A stretch of 64,000 nucleotides of DNA from Allacma fusca. Lineage: Eukaryota > Arthropoda > Collembola > Symphypleona > Sminthuridae. The stretch's first letter is position 1. Each line of letters begins with the position of its first letter. Positions 19,888 to 32,077 of the stretch are shown piece by piece. Both the position numbers and the translations under genes were made by a program. Location of the stretch: contig OX359247.1 of assembly GCA_947179485.1 (NCBI GenBank), forward strand, positions 28,682,801 through 28,746,800, given 5' to 3'. Under the pieces are notes generated by a model, which saw only the letters and a list, made by a program, of their open reading frames with translations, made no database searches and was not told the origin of the DNA.

Positions 19888-22435
19888 ATATACTCTAACC
19901 TGTCACGAACTCCCTGGACTTTTCAAACGCACCAATTGATTAATTATTCCTCCTCGTAACATGTAAACTTATTACATTGATCCATAAACACTATATGTGT
20001 CTTTAGAGAACCCCGCAGTCAACCCATTGAAGAGATTCAAGTTCAATTTCAATGAGGTATTGTCCAAATAAGGATTTCCGTGCGTCGTACATACATATAT
20101 GTTACATCTGAAAAATAACAAGGTACAGGTCAAGCAGAGTTTTCAACACTTTTAATTGATAGGATTATCGCATGAGCTGTACGTTTTATGTTTGTATGTA
20201 TGTCTTGAAAACCAAGGGATTAATATAATATTATCAGATGAGACATAATTCATAAATTATTGTAACTCTTCTAAAGCATGACTTGACAGACTCTGCAAAA
20301 GTTTTGAGTCCGGATTTAGCAAATTACAACAACCTTCTTGTTCAAAATTATCTTGCGTCTTTTTCTTCCAGTAAGTTTAATTAATCGAGATTTTGGTTCC
20401 TTAGTATTAGCGGATATATGTATATGCAGATTAAATTAAAGTACTAAATTACACTGATGATTTCTAGTATAGGTGATATTGAAGTCAATCTCAAGTATGG
20501 CCTGGGACAGCCTCCGTGAAAATGCTGTTACAATTATGAGTTTTTGATTATTATCGTATCCAGTATGACGCAATCCCTATTTCTATATTTACAGCATTGC
20601 CGGCATTGAAAAACTTCCTGCCTGAAGGCTTGTGTAGAATAACATCCTTATCTAGAGCTTAAATTTAAAAACTTTTAAAATGTTCAAGCTTAGCATGCAA
20701 GGAACAGATTAAACTTAAATGGGTCAAGCGTGATTCTTGTGCATGGGTATATATGTATGTACATAGATGTATACATATACTACATATGTATGTACTACAT
20801 GTATCCATGGAGGCTACAAACATACAAGTACGCACTCACGTTGTTTTACAGAAAATGAAATATTGCATGCAAAATGAGTTATGACTGCATTAGATTATGC
20901 ATTTGATTCCCCCTGCACACATTTATTGCAACTTGCACTTTGACTTTAAATTGCAGACTATGTGAAAAATACATATGAAACACATGCCTTTGGCTCATCT
21001 ACATATGTTATTTCATAATATTACTGTCTACAACTGCCCAGACGTCCATAATTACAAATTACATCCAATTATAAACTATTCTATGGCTGATTTTTTTTCA
21101 GGCTCTGCACTATTTAACTTTTGTGTGATTACAGTTGATTAGAATTGCACTGACAATGAGGTTACAATTTACAAGTTGTAACTTTTTTCCATAACTCGAG
21201 TTTTCCCGTTTCCTGGAGCTAATCGTATTGACTTTATGAGTAAATGTTGTACATTTTAACTACTTATGAAAGGAAAAAATTAGAAGCATTTAAGTTGAAA
21301 TGTAGGCATAAATATTGCAAGTACACTATTATTAGGACAAAGATTATTCTCGTGGGAGCCATATGTGAAGTCTTTTATTATTATTAACACTACATGTAAT
21401 TATATATGTGTCATTACATTCGACAATCTACTTGGCACTGTCGATATGGTAACACTGTCATTATAGAACATTGTGTCAGATTTGCGGCAGGGTTTTCCTT
21501 GCCGACAGACGGGTGCCAAACTGAAACGCCCTTTGGAGCTATTATTACAAAGCTAATAATTGTAAATGTGACATATGTAAGAGTTCACAGTAACTGCAAC
21601 CATCAGCAGGCCTTCACGTTACAATTAATAATAATAAGAGCTTACAATTACTGCTTTCACGTGTTAATGCTGTGAATGCTTTGTCTTGAAGTCACAATCA
21701 GTGGCCCCAAGTCATTGACAATAGTATTTAGGTGACTTTAAAAATGAAATGGTTTGCTTTTGAAGGCAATAAAATGCATGTATAGGGTGTTTCAGATTGT
21801 TTCATATGCTTTTATCCCCTCTAACCCAATAAGGTACAATGACATAATTCCCCCCATTTTCAAAAAGTTTTTCCATAATTTCTAAAATTTGTTTCATTGT
21901 CGTAGGTCAAGAATTACGGTCAAAATTTTTAAGAACAGGAAATAAAGTCGAGATCTTTTGAATATTTAGACTTTGATTAAAGATTTGATAGAATTTAAAA
22001 AAAAAATCATGAAAAGAATGACTTGTTATGAGAAACTATTCTCCTCGATCTGATCGATTAGGTCATGTCACAAAATTGTAATGAAGTAGATGACCAAATG
22101 TCTTAAATTGAAATAAACATTGAGACACTGGCACGATTTAAATTTATTTATTTAATTTTTTATGTTTCGATTTATAAAGCTGATTTACGGTTTTGTGCCG
22201 GAATCTTGCTTTACATTCTTGCGGCCTTTGTCTATAATATTCAACTTTGCTACCTTATGATGTGCTTCTTTGAAAGTCCTTCAAATATCTACAAAGGGTC
22301 TAAATTATAAATTTTGTAAAATTTGAAGAGAGAAATCAAAAGCTTTCATTTTCACCCATAAATCCTGAATTTGCTTCACTTCAAACGCTGTATCGGGAGT
22401 TTCTGCGCCAGGAGTATGGGACAAGTTGTTTTAAA

Positions 22436-22503
22436 CTGGGAGAAAAATTGAAAAGCTGGAAGAAAAATTGAAAAACTGGAAGACATTTTGGCAAGAAACT
22501 GGG
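22436..22503. repeat. 20-bp tandem repeat, about 3 copies
   Basis: Copies begin CTGGGAGAAAAATTG (22436), CTGGAAGAAAAATTG (22456) and a diverged CTGGAAGACATTTTG (22476), then AAACTGGG. Confidence 0.8.
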
Positions 22504-23137
22504 TAATATACATATCAGTAATTATGTATATGTATGTTTTAACATGTATATGTTTTTTGACCCTTCTATGGACTACGAGGAGAATGTCTTGCGGTACATT
22601 GTATACTATATTCCATCCGACCCCCTTAAGTCATTTATCCAGCAAATATTTTATATTTTGACCAAGACAGAATAATTATATGAATTTCAACCATTCCTAA
22701 ATTTCAGCCCTTGCATTAATATTTTTGTCATTAGAGTATTCCTTCTGTTGAAAAAATATTTTTTTACAGTCTGGGCAACATTTCCTTGAGGTGTTTTCTG
22801 ACGCCCGATTTATTTTATTGTCGGGATTTCAGCCTTATCAGGATCTGTTTTGTACTTCAATTAATTTGAAACCCATTCTGAACTGTTAAAAAAATTATCC
22901 GTTATATACATTGTCATTAAACATTGCATAGATACATATAAGGGCTTGTGACTGACACAGTCAGGGCAGTTCACTTTATGTGCAATATAAGCTGTATTTG
23001 TTTAAAACGAATTATTACTGTACTATAAATCAAAGTAAGTTGCTACAATAAATTCCTGTCAAATAGCTGATAAAATTTGCATTTTCCAATAGAAGACTGC
23101 GAAAACAATATTTTTTTTGTAAAAATAACAAAAAATT

Positions 23138-23320
23138 ATGCGGGCTCGCAAGTCGGTTCGGGTTCCTTCGGAAGAACATTCAATGGATTGCGGGCCGGTC
23201 CGGGTCAAAACAAAATATTCTCGGGTCGGGCCGTACTGTAACATTTTATCTTTCGGGCCGGGCAGCTTCGGGTTACACTCGTATCGGGTTGTGAAACGAC
23301 TTACGGGCCACGCCCTTGGA
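23138..23320. promoter_or_regulatory. CGGG-rich GC patch upstream of the gene at 23493
   Basis: CGGG occurs eleven times between 23141 and 23307, mostly as CGGGT or CGGGC, in an otherwise AT-rich neighbourhood. The patch is rich in CpG and lies 170-350 bases before the ATG at 23493 and inside the zone where strand skew reverses. It could be a promoter island or a degenerate simple repeat. Confidence 0.4.
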
Positions 23321-23492
23321 CTTGAGATTGAGCGCGGAAGCAGAACACCCCCAGGCTGGAATACAAATGGTGGAAATGTGTCTTGCTCAAAAAAGCTGAG
23401 TGAGCCTGAGAGCCGATCTTTTTACCCAAGTTTTAGCCTTAAAAAATTACAAACTTCCAACACCTTGTTTAGTAATTACTCAATTGAAGAAA

Positions 23493-26172
23493 ATGCCAAA
23501 TAAAACCAAGAAGGACAAGGTAAAGTGTTTTCATCTCTCCTCATTTTTCCTCCCATAATTTTTACCCATCTTTTGGAAAATACCTCTTCCAGAGAGAGAG
23601 AGGTCGTTTACTCCCAAGGAAAAAAGTTAAAAACAAGTGGACGAATCTGGCTTTAGTTGTATTCTATCATGTAGGTATATTATCTCTCTCTCTCTCTCTC
23701 TGTGTATATACAGTGCACTGGAAAGAAATGAGTCAAAAAGAACTGCACTCGTTGTTTCTTGGTACTATATTATTCATACTTTATTACTTGTATTTGACTT
23801 GTGCCTCTCTATTTGTCTACTTATTAGGACTGACCGCGTATTTCCATTTGCTCATTTAATATGAACACCGACGGGAGTCTTTTTTCCGTAGCGTTATTAA
23901 TGCCGTGTGTAGGTTTCTATGGAATGTAATCAATTTAGGCAATTTTGTCATTTGATGTTCATGAATTTGATATATTGGGCTTTTGATTAACTTGAGGATT
24001 GGTCAATTGATGCTCAATCTGCACGATTATATTTGTTAGGAGCAGTTAAAGAATATAAATTGGAGCCCGTTTGGTAGTAAGGGAATGAATTGCCCATTTA
24101 AATAATTAACTCAGACCAGGTGTTCTATATAGGGTGAGGTGAAATGGAAAGTGTTGGGGAATTAAAGCTATTGATTTTGACATATTTTTTTTTTATGTAA
24201 TTACCAATTCAAGATTTTTTTTACAAATATTTGAATGCTTGGTATTTAATTTGTTTTTAAAAGTATTGGAATAGGGAGATACTTAAAGTGGAGCTGATCA
24301 TGTTTGAGATTTTATGGGTTTTTATGGGTGTTTCAAAAGATCGGCTTTAATGCCAGGAAGGTTATAGCTTACAGTGGCTGATTTTATTTGGGGCCGTATC
24401 TTAGAAAGGAATAGGGTTAAATTTTGGGATGACGGCGAATGTACAACTGGAAGGCGGGGTTTAGCTTCGTTTTGGATCATTACGAATTTTAAAGGTATTT
24501 GAGGGGGATATTATATTGGTGGGTAGATTTTTTACCGGTTTGGACAGCTTGCTTGCGGATTTTTATGGTACTTGGGAGTCCTAATTGTTGTTATTATGCT
24601 CAATTGCTTAGGGTTAGGGTGTTTTGAATGGGCTATGGATAATAATTTATTTTTTGTGACTTTACAAGTTATTGCGAGGTTATCCGAGCCAGTTTATTGG
24701 AAACCATTGGGTTTGGCGAGCATGTTTCAGACCAGGATGAAATAGGAGTAGTGCCTGACGGTATTTTTCCAGATTTGCATTGCAAATGTTTAGTTGCTTA
24801 GTAAATGTTATTAATTAGCGTCTGGGTTGATTAACATTGTAAATGGATTGATGGATGTAGTGGGAGTTGTGGACATCGTAGTTGGTAGCGTAGTTTGTGT
24901 TGTGGAACATGAGCAAATATTTGTAATTTTATCGTTTCTCACGGTAGGACTCTATCATTTCTGACCATGAGGGAATCTGTGTGTAAGTAGGACTTGAGTC
25001 GGACAGGGTTGTTTAGTATTTTAATCATTACCCATAAGTAAGCATTTAGATATAGTGTTGTCACTCTCCATAAGCAGAGAAGGATGAAATGTATATTTGC
25101 TTTGGTTCAGTTTTTTTTTGGTATAGTTTCCTTGTACGGACTTGACGTATAGAGAAAAGTGTAGACTGTAACAAGCAGATGTACAATTCTCAAGCCTGTC
25201 ATGTATGAGAGAGCACTATTGCTGTTGAGACTTAATCAGACTATTTGAGCTGAGGTGTGCCTAATTAATTCACACTAGCTAAGCCAAAATTACACACATT
25301 TATACGAATATTCCTCCAAGAAGTGTGAAATTTGCGGTTTGCAAAGGAACACAAATTTAGAATGAAATGAACCCTACAAAATATTGTAGTGAATGCGAAA
25401 ATTTGTGGGTTATAAGGGCTAAGGCCAAATCGATACTAGTAAATAAACTATCTATCTAATTAATTCACTTGCATGCCATATGCAATGAGGCTCGAGGGGA
25501 ATAAATTAGAGGATTTTCCCCTTATGTAATCACTGTGACTGACAATGAGCTGAGCAGGATAACCTCGTAGGCCGTTCATGTCTTGTTACAGTTCCTGTCG
25601 TCACTACTATGCCAGTAGAATGATGTCGTGTGTAAGAGTATGCAGGTGTGTGTATGATCTCTGGGCGTATTTTTTGATGATTTCCCCAGAGGAGATGAAG
25701 ATGCTAATATCTGTATAATCCATTAGTTTGCATTGGGAAGTCTTGTCATTAATTATATGATTTTTATTTTATTTCCAGGAAGTGTCTAAAGACTCACAGG
25801 CTTACTTTGTAAAAGATAAGGACGTCAAGACCACACCGAATAAAAATATCAACGGGGAGACTGTAAGTTATTTCCTTTAATCATGTCCGTATCACATACA
25901 TTATGCTATTTTTTAGGTTCATTCAATCATGACCAGCTGGGAATAGTGGTGCCTAATACTCATTCAGTGCCAAATAGCCCAGTGAACTTTCCCGCTGTTT
26001 GGTTTCATCCCAGTGAACTTTAATTGAGCTGTCAATTGAATCGGAGGTTATGTAGTTGCATTAAGAACTGTTCCAAGTGTTGCATAATCAAACAGTGATT
26101 GTGGAATTGTAAACACGTTGGGATTTCTATTTTCTTTTCCAGCAGACACGCGATCATCGCCAAGACTTGTAG
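23493..26172 (+). CDS. Small charged protein, three exons (46 residues as read)
   Basis: Exons 23493-23519, 25779-25862 and 26143-26172 all join in phase 0. The ATG begins MPNKTKKDK at a CAAG|GTAAAG donor. Exon 2 (acceptor TTTTATTTCCAG, donor GACT|GTAAGT) encodes EVSKDSQAYFVKDKDVKTTP and more. Exon 3 follows acceptor TTTTCTTTTCCAG, where CAGCAG gives two in-frame starts, encodes QTRDHRQDL and ends at TAG 26170-26172. The protein is hydrophilic, lysine/aspartate-rich and probably disordered. No family recognised. The good splice sites make exons 1 and 2 credible; exon 3 may be one of several alternative ends, because other phase-0 acceptors occur at 28042 and 32039. G-over-C skew in the 2.2-kb intron supports + strand transcription. 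Confidence 0.5.
23520..25778 (+). other. First intron of the gene at 23493, strongly G-skewed
   Basis: In 24301-24540 I count 71 G against 22 C on the + strand. No exon or mobile element was recognised inside. Confidence 0.45.
23683..23701. repeat. (TC)n microsatellite
   Basis: About nine TC units in the first intron of the gene starting at 23493. Confidence 0.85.
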
Positions 26173-28041
26173 AATAAGCAATGGTTAGTTTCTACAGAGA
26201 GAATGTAATCCGAAGAGTATACTAGTGAATCCTTATCAAATGGTGTCTTTTTTAATCGTTAGAGAGTTCGGCACAGGGTCGAAGGTGGCTGGTGGTTTCG
26301 GGTCCCCAATTTCCTGTGGAGTAATGTAGGTTTGATTCCAAGGATTTAAAAACCAGTTAATTTGGCAAACCAAATGAATTAGGTGAGGTCTTGCGGAGTT
26401 GACCTAATGACTGATAAGACCCGGCGTTTAAGTAGCAAGCATTTCGAGCGATTAGACCCCTGACTATTGGAGGTGTCTAAGTTGGCATTGCATTTTGCAT
26501 TAGCACGATTACAAAACATATGCAGGTATGGAACTCGTAAGGTTTGTGAACCGTGCAGTACGATCGCTGCTGTCGGAGAAAGAGCTAAAGTAAGCGTGCA
26601 AATATTAAATCATGATGAGCTTGGGCTTGGTCTTTCAGAGGAAAAAGGATGGGAAGCATCTTACTTTGGTGGGCTTGCAGGAGGGATACATATGGGGTGT
26701 TTATACTGATTACTGATGTAATACATTTAGAACGTAAACATAATCATCTGTAGATATGTTGTTGAATGTGTGACTGGACTTGTGCTGAAGAGAAGACTTT
26801 AACAGCGCTACTTCCTTTGGGAGTAGTAACTTACAAGGGAGCGATTTGGCATGTCCATCCTGAATTTAACCAAAATATATATCACATGCTGTAGTACTCC
26901 CCTAACAAGTTTCGGAGGTCAGCTAGTATAACTCCAGTGCACTTTGCCCCTCTATTCGACCAAATTTCCAAAGTTTGACATCCTTAAATTAGGGATGGGT
27001 GGAGACCCTATGTCACTTAAAATTTTGCATGCTTCATCCCGTAAGAACTGCTTTTCCAAACTCAGGGAAAGATTTCAGATGTGCGAGAGAGGATTCTCTT
27101 AAATGCCTGATAATTTTTCCCATTCGAAATCCTAAAAGGAATTTCCAGTTGGAGGGCTAGCTAAACTAATATTTGAAGACCGCGTGACCTTGTGAATAAG
27201 AAATATGTAACACAGCGACAAGCTCGTGACAATCAGGATGAGCCCGGTACAGAGTATTTGGTCAGTTATGTACGTCTACATATTTTCATGTTTGTAATAC
27301 AATATGAACCTTCAAGAGTGTGTAATTTTTTTAAAGGAAGGATTCAATTTCATCAGCTGGCAAACTAAGCTGGAGTAGAATTGAAACATCAGAATGAAAT
27401 GATGAAATTGTGACTTCTGAGAGCGAGATCGGTTGAAAGGGGAAAATAGGAATGCCGCGAAGGGAAGATCAGGTTTTTAAGTCCAAATGGCTGAGTGTTA
27501 TTATTGGGTTTTGGTTATTTATCTTGAGGTAAAATGCTAGATGCGTTTGGGAGAGTGGGGAGTTACGTGGTTTTAGGAAAGTAAATTAGAGCATTTTTTT
27601 CCCTGTCGGGACAATACTTTAGGAGTTAAATATCTTTGGTGGGAGACGTACATTGAAAGTTGGATTTGATGTGGAGAATTAGGGAGTACTGATGCTGGTC
27701 CAGATGGAGATGAAGGTAGTGTAATGTTTATCCACTCAGCAGGAGCTCTTTCCTAGAGAACAAATAATTTTGTTCGGTAGTTAAGTATCTGAAGATGTTG
27801 TTTGATTGGCTCCATTGCCTAATGGCTTGCTCATGTGGAGGACTTAGAGTTGGGAAGGAATTGACGTGGGTAAGGAATAAAATAAAATGGAACATGTAGA
27901 TCGGAATTGAATTTAGTGATTCCGTGTAACGGTTATGGGATGTCTAGGATTGCAGTTGCATGTTCTGATCCATGGGTCTGCCAGTACTTTGGATGTAGGT
28001 GAATGTTTCTTTTATTTGTTTCTGTCCCGAATCTCTTTTAG

Positions 28042-28108
28042 CCGACGTATCTCTATTATCTCGCTTTCAAGGATTCGGCATTATCGGCTCTAATAGACAT
28101 TGAGAAAG
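28042..28108 (+). CDS. Candidate coding exon, weak
   Basis: A long pyrimidine tract ends in CTCTTTTAG. The phase-0 frame is open (TYLYYLAFKDSALSALIDIE) to a possible donor AAAG|GTAGAC (phase 1), or runs to a TGA shortly before the stronger donor AAGTG|GTAAGC at 28146. It could follow the exon ending at 25862. No homology recognised. Confidence 0.25.
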
Positions 28109-30433
28109 GTAGACAAGTCCAACGCATCTCGGGCTGAGAGAAGTGGTAAGCCAATCTCTCTGGGCCTCGGCAAATGCTTCTATTATTTACATGCCTCAAA
28201 TTACTGTACTGACGTGGACTGGAACTTTTGGCCAATGTTTTACCCTCAACTTTGAGTGTGGGCATGTATCCCTAATATGTTGTGATTCCTCACAATGGTC
28301 CAGGTCGGGACCCAGGCAACGTACAGATATGTAGTACCCACTCTGATTTTGGTAAGTAAGCCCTGAAACTTGGACTAAAGCACACATAAATCCTGCAATG
28401 TTAGACGGTAGCAAACAAGCCTCTCTTCCTCTTCTTCATCCCCAACCTCACGTAATAATGGACACTTCTCTCACATGAGAATCTAATCGATTCGAAAGTT
28501 TTTGTCGAAAAAAAAAATCATATTTCAAGTGGACTTTCCACCCAATTCCAAAAACTCCAGGAGTTGCTATTATCCCTTGTCTCCAACTCTCCTCTTATAC
28601 TCCATTCGAACAAACAAACATTGCAAACAACTTCAACTTTTAACAACCAACCTCCGTCTCAGTTTCATGTGTGCTTCTAATTTATTCTCCAACAGAACTC
28701 ACTCCTTGAAATCTCTCCTTTCGACAAGTGTGTATATATCTCTACCTCTTTTTAAAATCTGCAGTTTTTGCACACAAAAAAATTGTTTTTACTACTTTCT
28801 AAGCACCCTGTTCAATCCAGGAGCTCCCACTGAGAACAGCTATACATTTCACACTCAAGGTCCTATTGGTAGTTACACGGAGCAACTAAAAGTCATTGCT
28901 GTCGTAACTTTTCAAATGTACAAGACTTATGCACAAGAATGACTATCTTGTCAATATGTACAAGTTATATCTCCCGTAATAAGTTATCCCTCCTGTTTCT
29001 CCAATAATATTTTCCTTCCCATTCCTAATTTCTCAAAATGGCACGTCAGACAGAGCCAAAATCCTGTATTCTCTATTCAAACTTTATTTTGATTTCCCTG
29101 AAAATCATTCATGTTGCTTTATGATCTAAACAACTTCTGAGAGGGTAAAATCCGAAAAATTTCATCGGATTACGGCTGATCTCCTCCCCTTCGCAGGAGC
29201 TTCAGTAAACTAGTCATTTCTTCGTTAGACGTGGAGCATATATAAAATTAGACTATTTGGGAGTTAACTGCATGTTCCAATTGAAGATCTAAAATAAGAC
29301 TCAGGGATGGTAACGATTCAAAACAGTTATTGTGTTTAGACCGGTTGGACCAGATTGCTAATTCATTGTTATTATCATGGCTGATTTGAGGAAATCCAGT
29401 TTAAATTAAATAGGAAATAATTGTTCAGGCGACTGACTACCAGATGTGTGTATCTCATCTCCTCATATTGCGGAATACCGAAGTGGGGAGAAGCCTCTGC
29501 ATTAATTCCATACTGAAGGCCAGGGTTTGCTCAGGAGCCATCTAGGCAGGGATGGAGACACCAAAGTGTGGAAAGGGATCCGTCCCCATCTCCTCAAGTG
29601 ATATTTGAGTTGTAAATATTATTGTTTTAGTTCTCCCGTCCTGGTCGGTTAAAATAATTGATTCTATTATTGAATTGATGGTTCTGTGTGTGCTGTCAAG
29701 TTCTTTACCTCATGAAGGCGAATGGCAATAATTTAATTAGACCACAATAAGACATCATTTATCATGTCCCCTCCTTGTGTAGACGTAGGTCATGGGTTCA
29801 TAAAAGTAGATTAAACTCAATTATGTTCAACTGACTGGAGCAAATGAAGATAGGCTTCATAGAATGAGAGGAGAAGGAAGGGGAGGCAACTCGAGTCCTA
29901 TCACGAGAGCATATCATTTTGTCTAGGCTCTTTCCAGAAGTATCTTTGCATATTCTCCCTAGGAGCATTGATAGAGGCTGGAGTCACATAGACAACAAAA
30001 CTTCACTGTCCTGGCAATGGGAAAATTATATTTTTGCCGTTGACTATAGTTTAACTTGCCGTTCATGTGAAATGAGCTGAGGAGTAGTGTCAGCGACAAT
30101 AGTACACAATTAACTTTCAGGTTCGCTTATACGCTTTTAAATCGACGCTTTCAGCTCTGAAGTAATCACATTAAACTTTAGTACTGTCACACGAGAGAAT
30201 ATCTGTAGTCTGTTTGCACAATGCTCATAGATCTGTGGATTGATATAATGGTAAGTATATCTGCCTAAACTATGAGATGTAGTTTTTTTTCCTTCCGGAA
30301 TGAATCCCTAGCATATTCGGGATGCACGCACAGTTCGTGCATTTTTCATATTTTTGACGCTCATTTCCTGTAAATATCCATATATCTATTTCGAGAGCTC
30401 GTATTACTTTTTAAGAGTCACAAATGTATGTAT

Positions 30434-30470
30434 GTACAGGCATGATCAAAAGTATGACATACCTAAGCTT
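30434..30470. mobile_element. Possible Tc1/mariner-like terminal repeat remnant
   Basis: TACAGGCATGATCAAAAGTA followed by TGACATACCT has the typical form of a Tc1-like end (TA, CAG, then TGxTCAAAAGTAT). No transposase frame or matching inverted end was found, so at most this is a decayed fragment. Confidence 0.3.
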
Positions 30471-31950
30471 TTACGATTCGAACCAGATATTTATTTTGAG
30501 GAGTAGCTGAGGACAGAACCATTTCTTTTAATGTGACTGACGTGTGTGTGGCACTTATTCGAAATTAAATTTTGAATTCAATGAGTACATCCTTTGTTAG
30601 GCGTATATTTTTATCAACGGAAATGATTGACGAATGGGATTCAACTTAAATTCCCAATGTGTACGTTATGAAGTAATTGGATAGTGCACATCATCCCAAA
30701 CTACTAAATTTTGAATTAGGAAAAGTTCCACGTCAAGTCCGCATTTTTTAGCCCTTTCAACTGTGACAATCTTAACAGGTGAGTGTGGTTAAGAGCCCGA
30801 TGATGAGAGGGAACTCAGTCAGTATGACACGGGAGAGTGCAAGTGTATGTACATATGTGGGTGTGAACAACATGGTACTTGTCAAAGTCGGGAAGGACAT
30901 TTTCCCGAAACTTCTTGCATCCCATGGTTGCGGGCTTCTCGGTTCAGTACAGTAGTAGGAACAACATAACCTAATGTAACGTAGATGTGGAAAGTCTCGG
31001 GATACTTTTTTTTTTGTGTGCTCCGTATTTGCTATCTATCTTTAGATTGGATTTTTTGTTCCAATTTTTTTTCATTCTTCCTCCGTTCAGGTACTGAGAT
31101 GATAACATGATTTGTATTGACTATCTGTGGGACAGGAATTGGTCTGTAATTGGGTAGTAAACATTCTAATGGGATTTTGAATTGGGTAATGGTAGAGAGA
31201 TACCAAGTGAAATATTACTTTCCCCTCTGAATCCCACAAGTTAGAATGAATTCACAGAGCAATAGATATTTCGATTAGAAAAATGTTTATGAGGCATTCT
31301 CCTGGCTAAACGACATTTTAGGAATGGGGAGGACTGGGAGATGATGATCTGACAAAAAATTCGTTTACATAACTCAATGAATAAGTATACAGAGACTGGG
31401 ATGGGGACATAAAGACGAGTAATTCCCAGAGTCCGTGCATAACAAATGGAAGAATAGAAATTCCATGTAGAGAAGTTAAAAGAGAATTTTACCTGAGTTT
31501 AGTGTACTGGAAAGGGAAATTTAGTGACGTTTTTTTTTCCGGGATGAAGGGGGGAAGTACTGAGTGAGGCTGGAGATGGAATTGAGCATTCCGCAATAAT
31601 TCCCAAGGTTTTCCAATAGAAAGCGCCCGGAACCCAGAGTGCCTGGTCTGGCAGAGCTGGGGTGGGATTTTTCTGGAAAAGCTCAAGATTTTCCTTAGTG
31701 AAAATGGTACATTGGAGAAAATTTGGCAATTGAAGGTTAGGCGCATGGCTGTCCTCATTATTAAACTCGGTCGACTATACATGAGGGTTTTGGAGATATA
31801 TTGAAAATGCACGAGCCTTGTCAGCCTTTTGCATCATCAACATCGACCCATGACGTCAATGATTTTACCTTTACTTTACCAACTAGCTTTATGACGTCGT
31901 TGTCGTTCGGAGCTGACCTATATATCTATCTTGGTCTACCAAATACTATC

Positions 31951-31970
31951 TGCTCTCTCCCTCTCCCTCC

Positions 31971-32001
<31 letters not shown>

Positions 32002-32015
32002 GCCCTCTCTCTTTC
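31951..32015. repeat. (CT)n-rich tract
   Basis: Interrupted CT repeat of about 65 bases directly upstream of the acceptor at 32038, where it would form an unusually long polypyrimidine tract. Confidence 0.9.
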
Positions 32016-32038
32016 TATCACTCCTAACACCTTTTCAG

Positions 32039-32077
32039 ATCAAACCAGTAACAATGGTTGAGTCCCATGTTCCCGAG
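32039..32077 (+). CDS. Candidate 39-base exon, weak
   Basis: Acceptor CACCTTTTCAG after a long CT tract, open phase-0 frame IKPVTMVESHVPE, donor CGAG|GTATCT. It contains an ATG in a fair context (AACAATGG), so it could be either an internal exon or a first coding exon. Confidence 0.25.

Larger units (their letters stand above)
16728..23137. other. Probable 5' region/intron of the STMND1-like gene plus divergent intergenic DNA
   Basis: No coding exon supported. On the + strand, C exceeds G in the sampled part (51 C against 22 G in 19321-19500), as expected if the minus strand is transcribed here. That suggests a 5' untranslated intron of the STMND1-like gene. It includes a (TTC)n tract near 19028-19044, a 43-bp palindrome at 19845, dense TACATATGTA words near 20750-20800 and a 20-bp tandem repeat at 22436. 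Confidence 0.4.
26173..32038. other. Intron/intergenic, mostly featureless
   Basis: Apart from the candidate exon at 28042 and the transposon-end-like word near 30437, I see no supported gene. The 28500-28942 stretch is C/T-rich with one open frame, but no splice borders or known motif. Confidence 0.4.

Noticed and set aside
21781..22560. Possible mobile element beginning at a GGGTGTTTCAGATTG word
   Set aside because: No inverted ends, target duplication or transposase frame found by eye.
23138..23503. 121-codon frame through the CGGG patch
   Set aside because: Openness comes from the stop-poor GC-rich repeat; it overlaps the start of the spliced gene in another frame.
30150..30252. Exon-like stretch ending at a strong ATG|GTAAGTAT donor
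   Set aside because: All three frames have stops between the acceptor and the donor, so at best it is untranslated.
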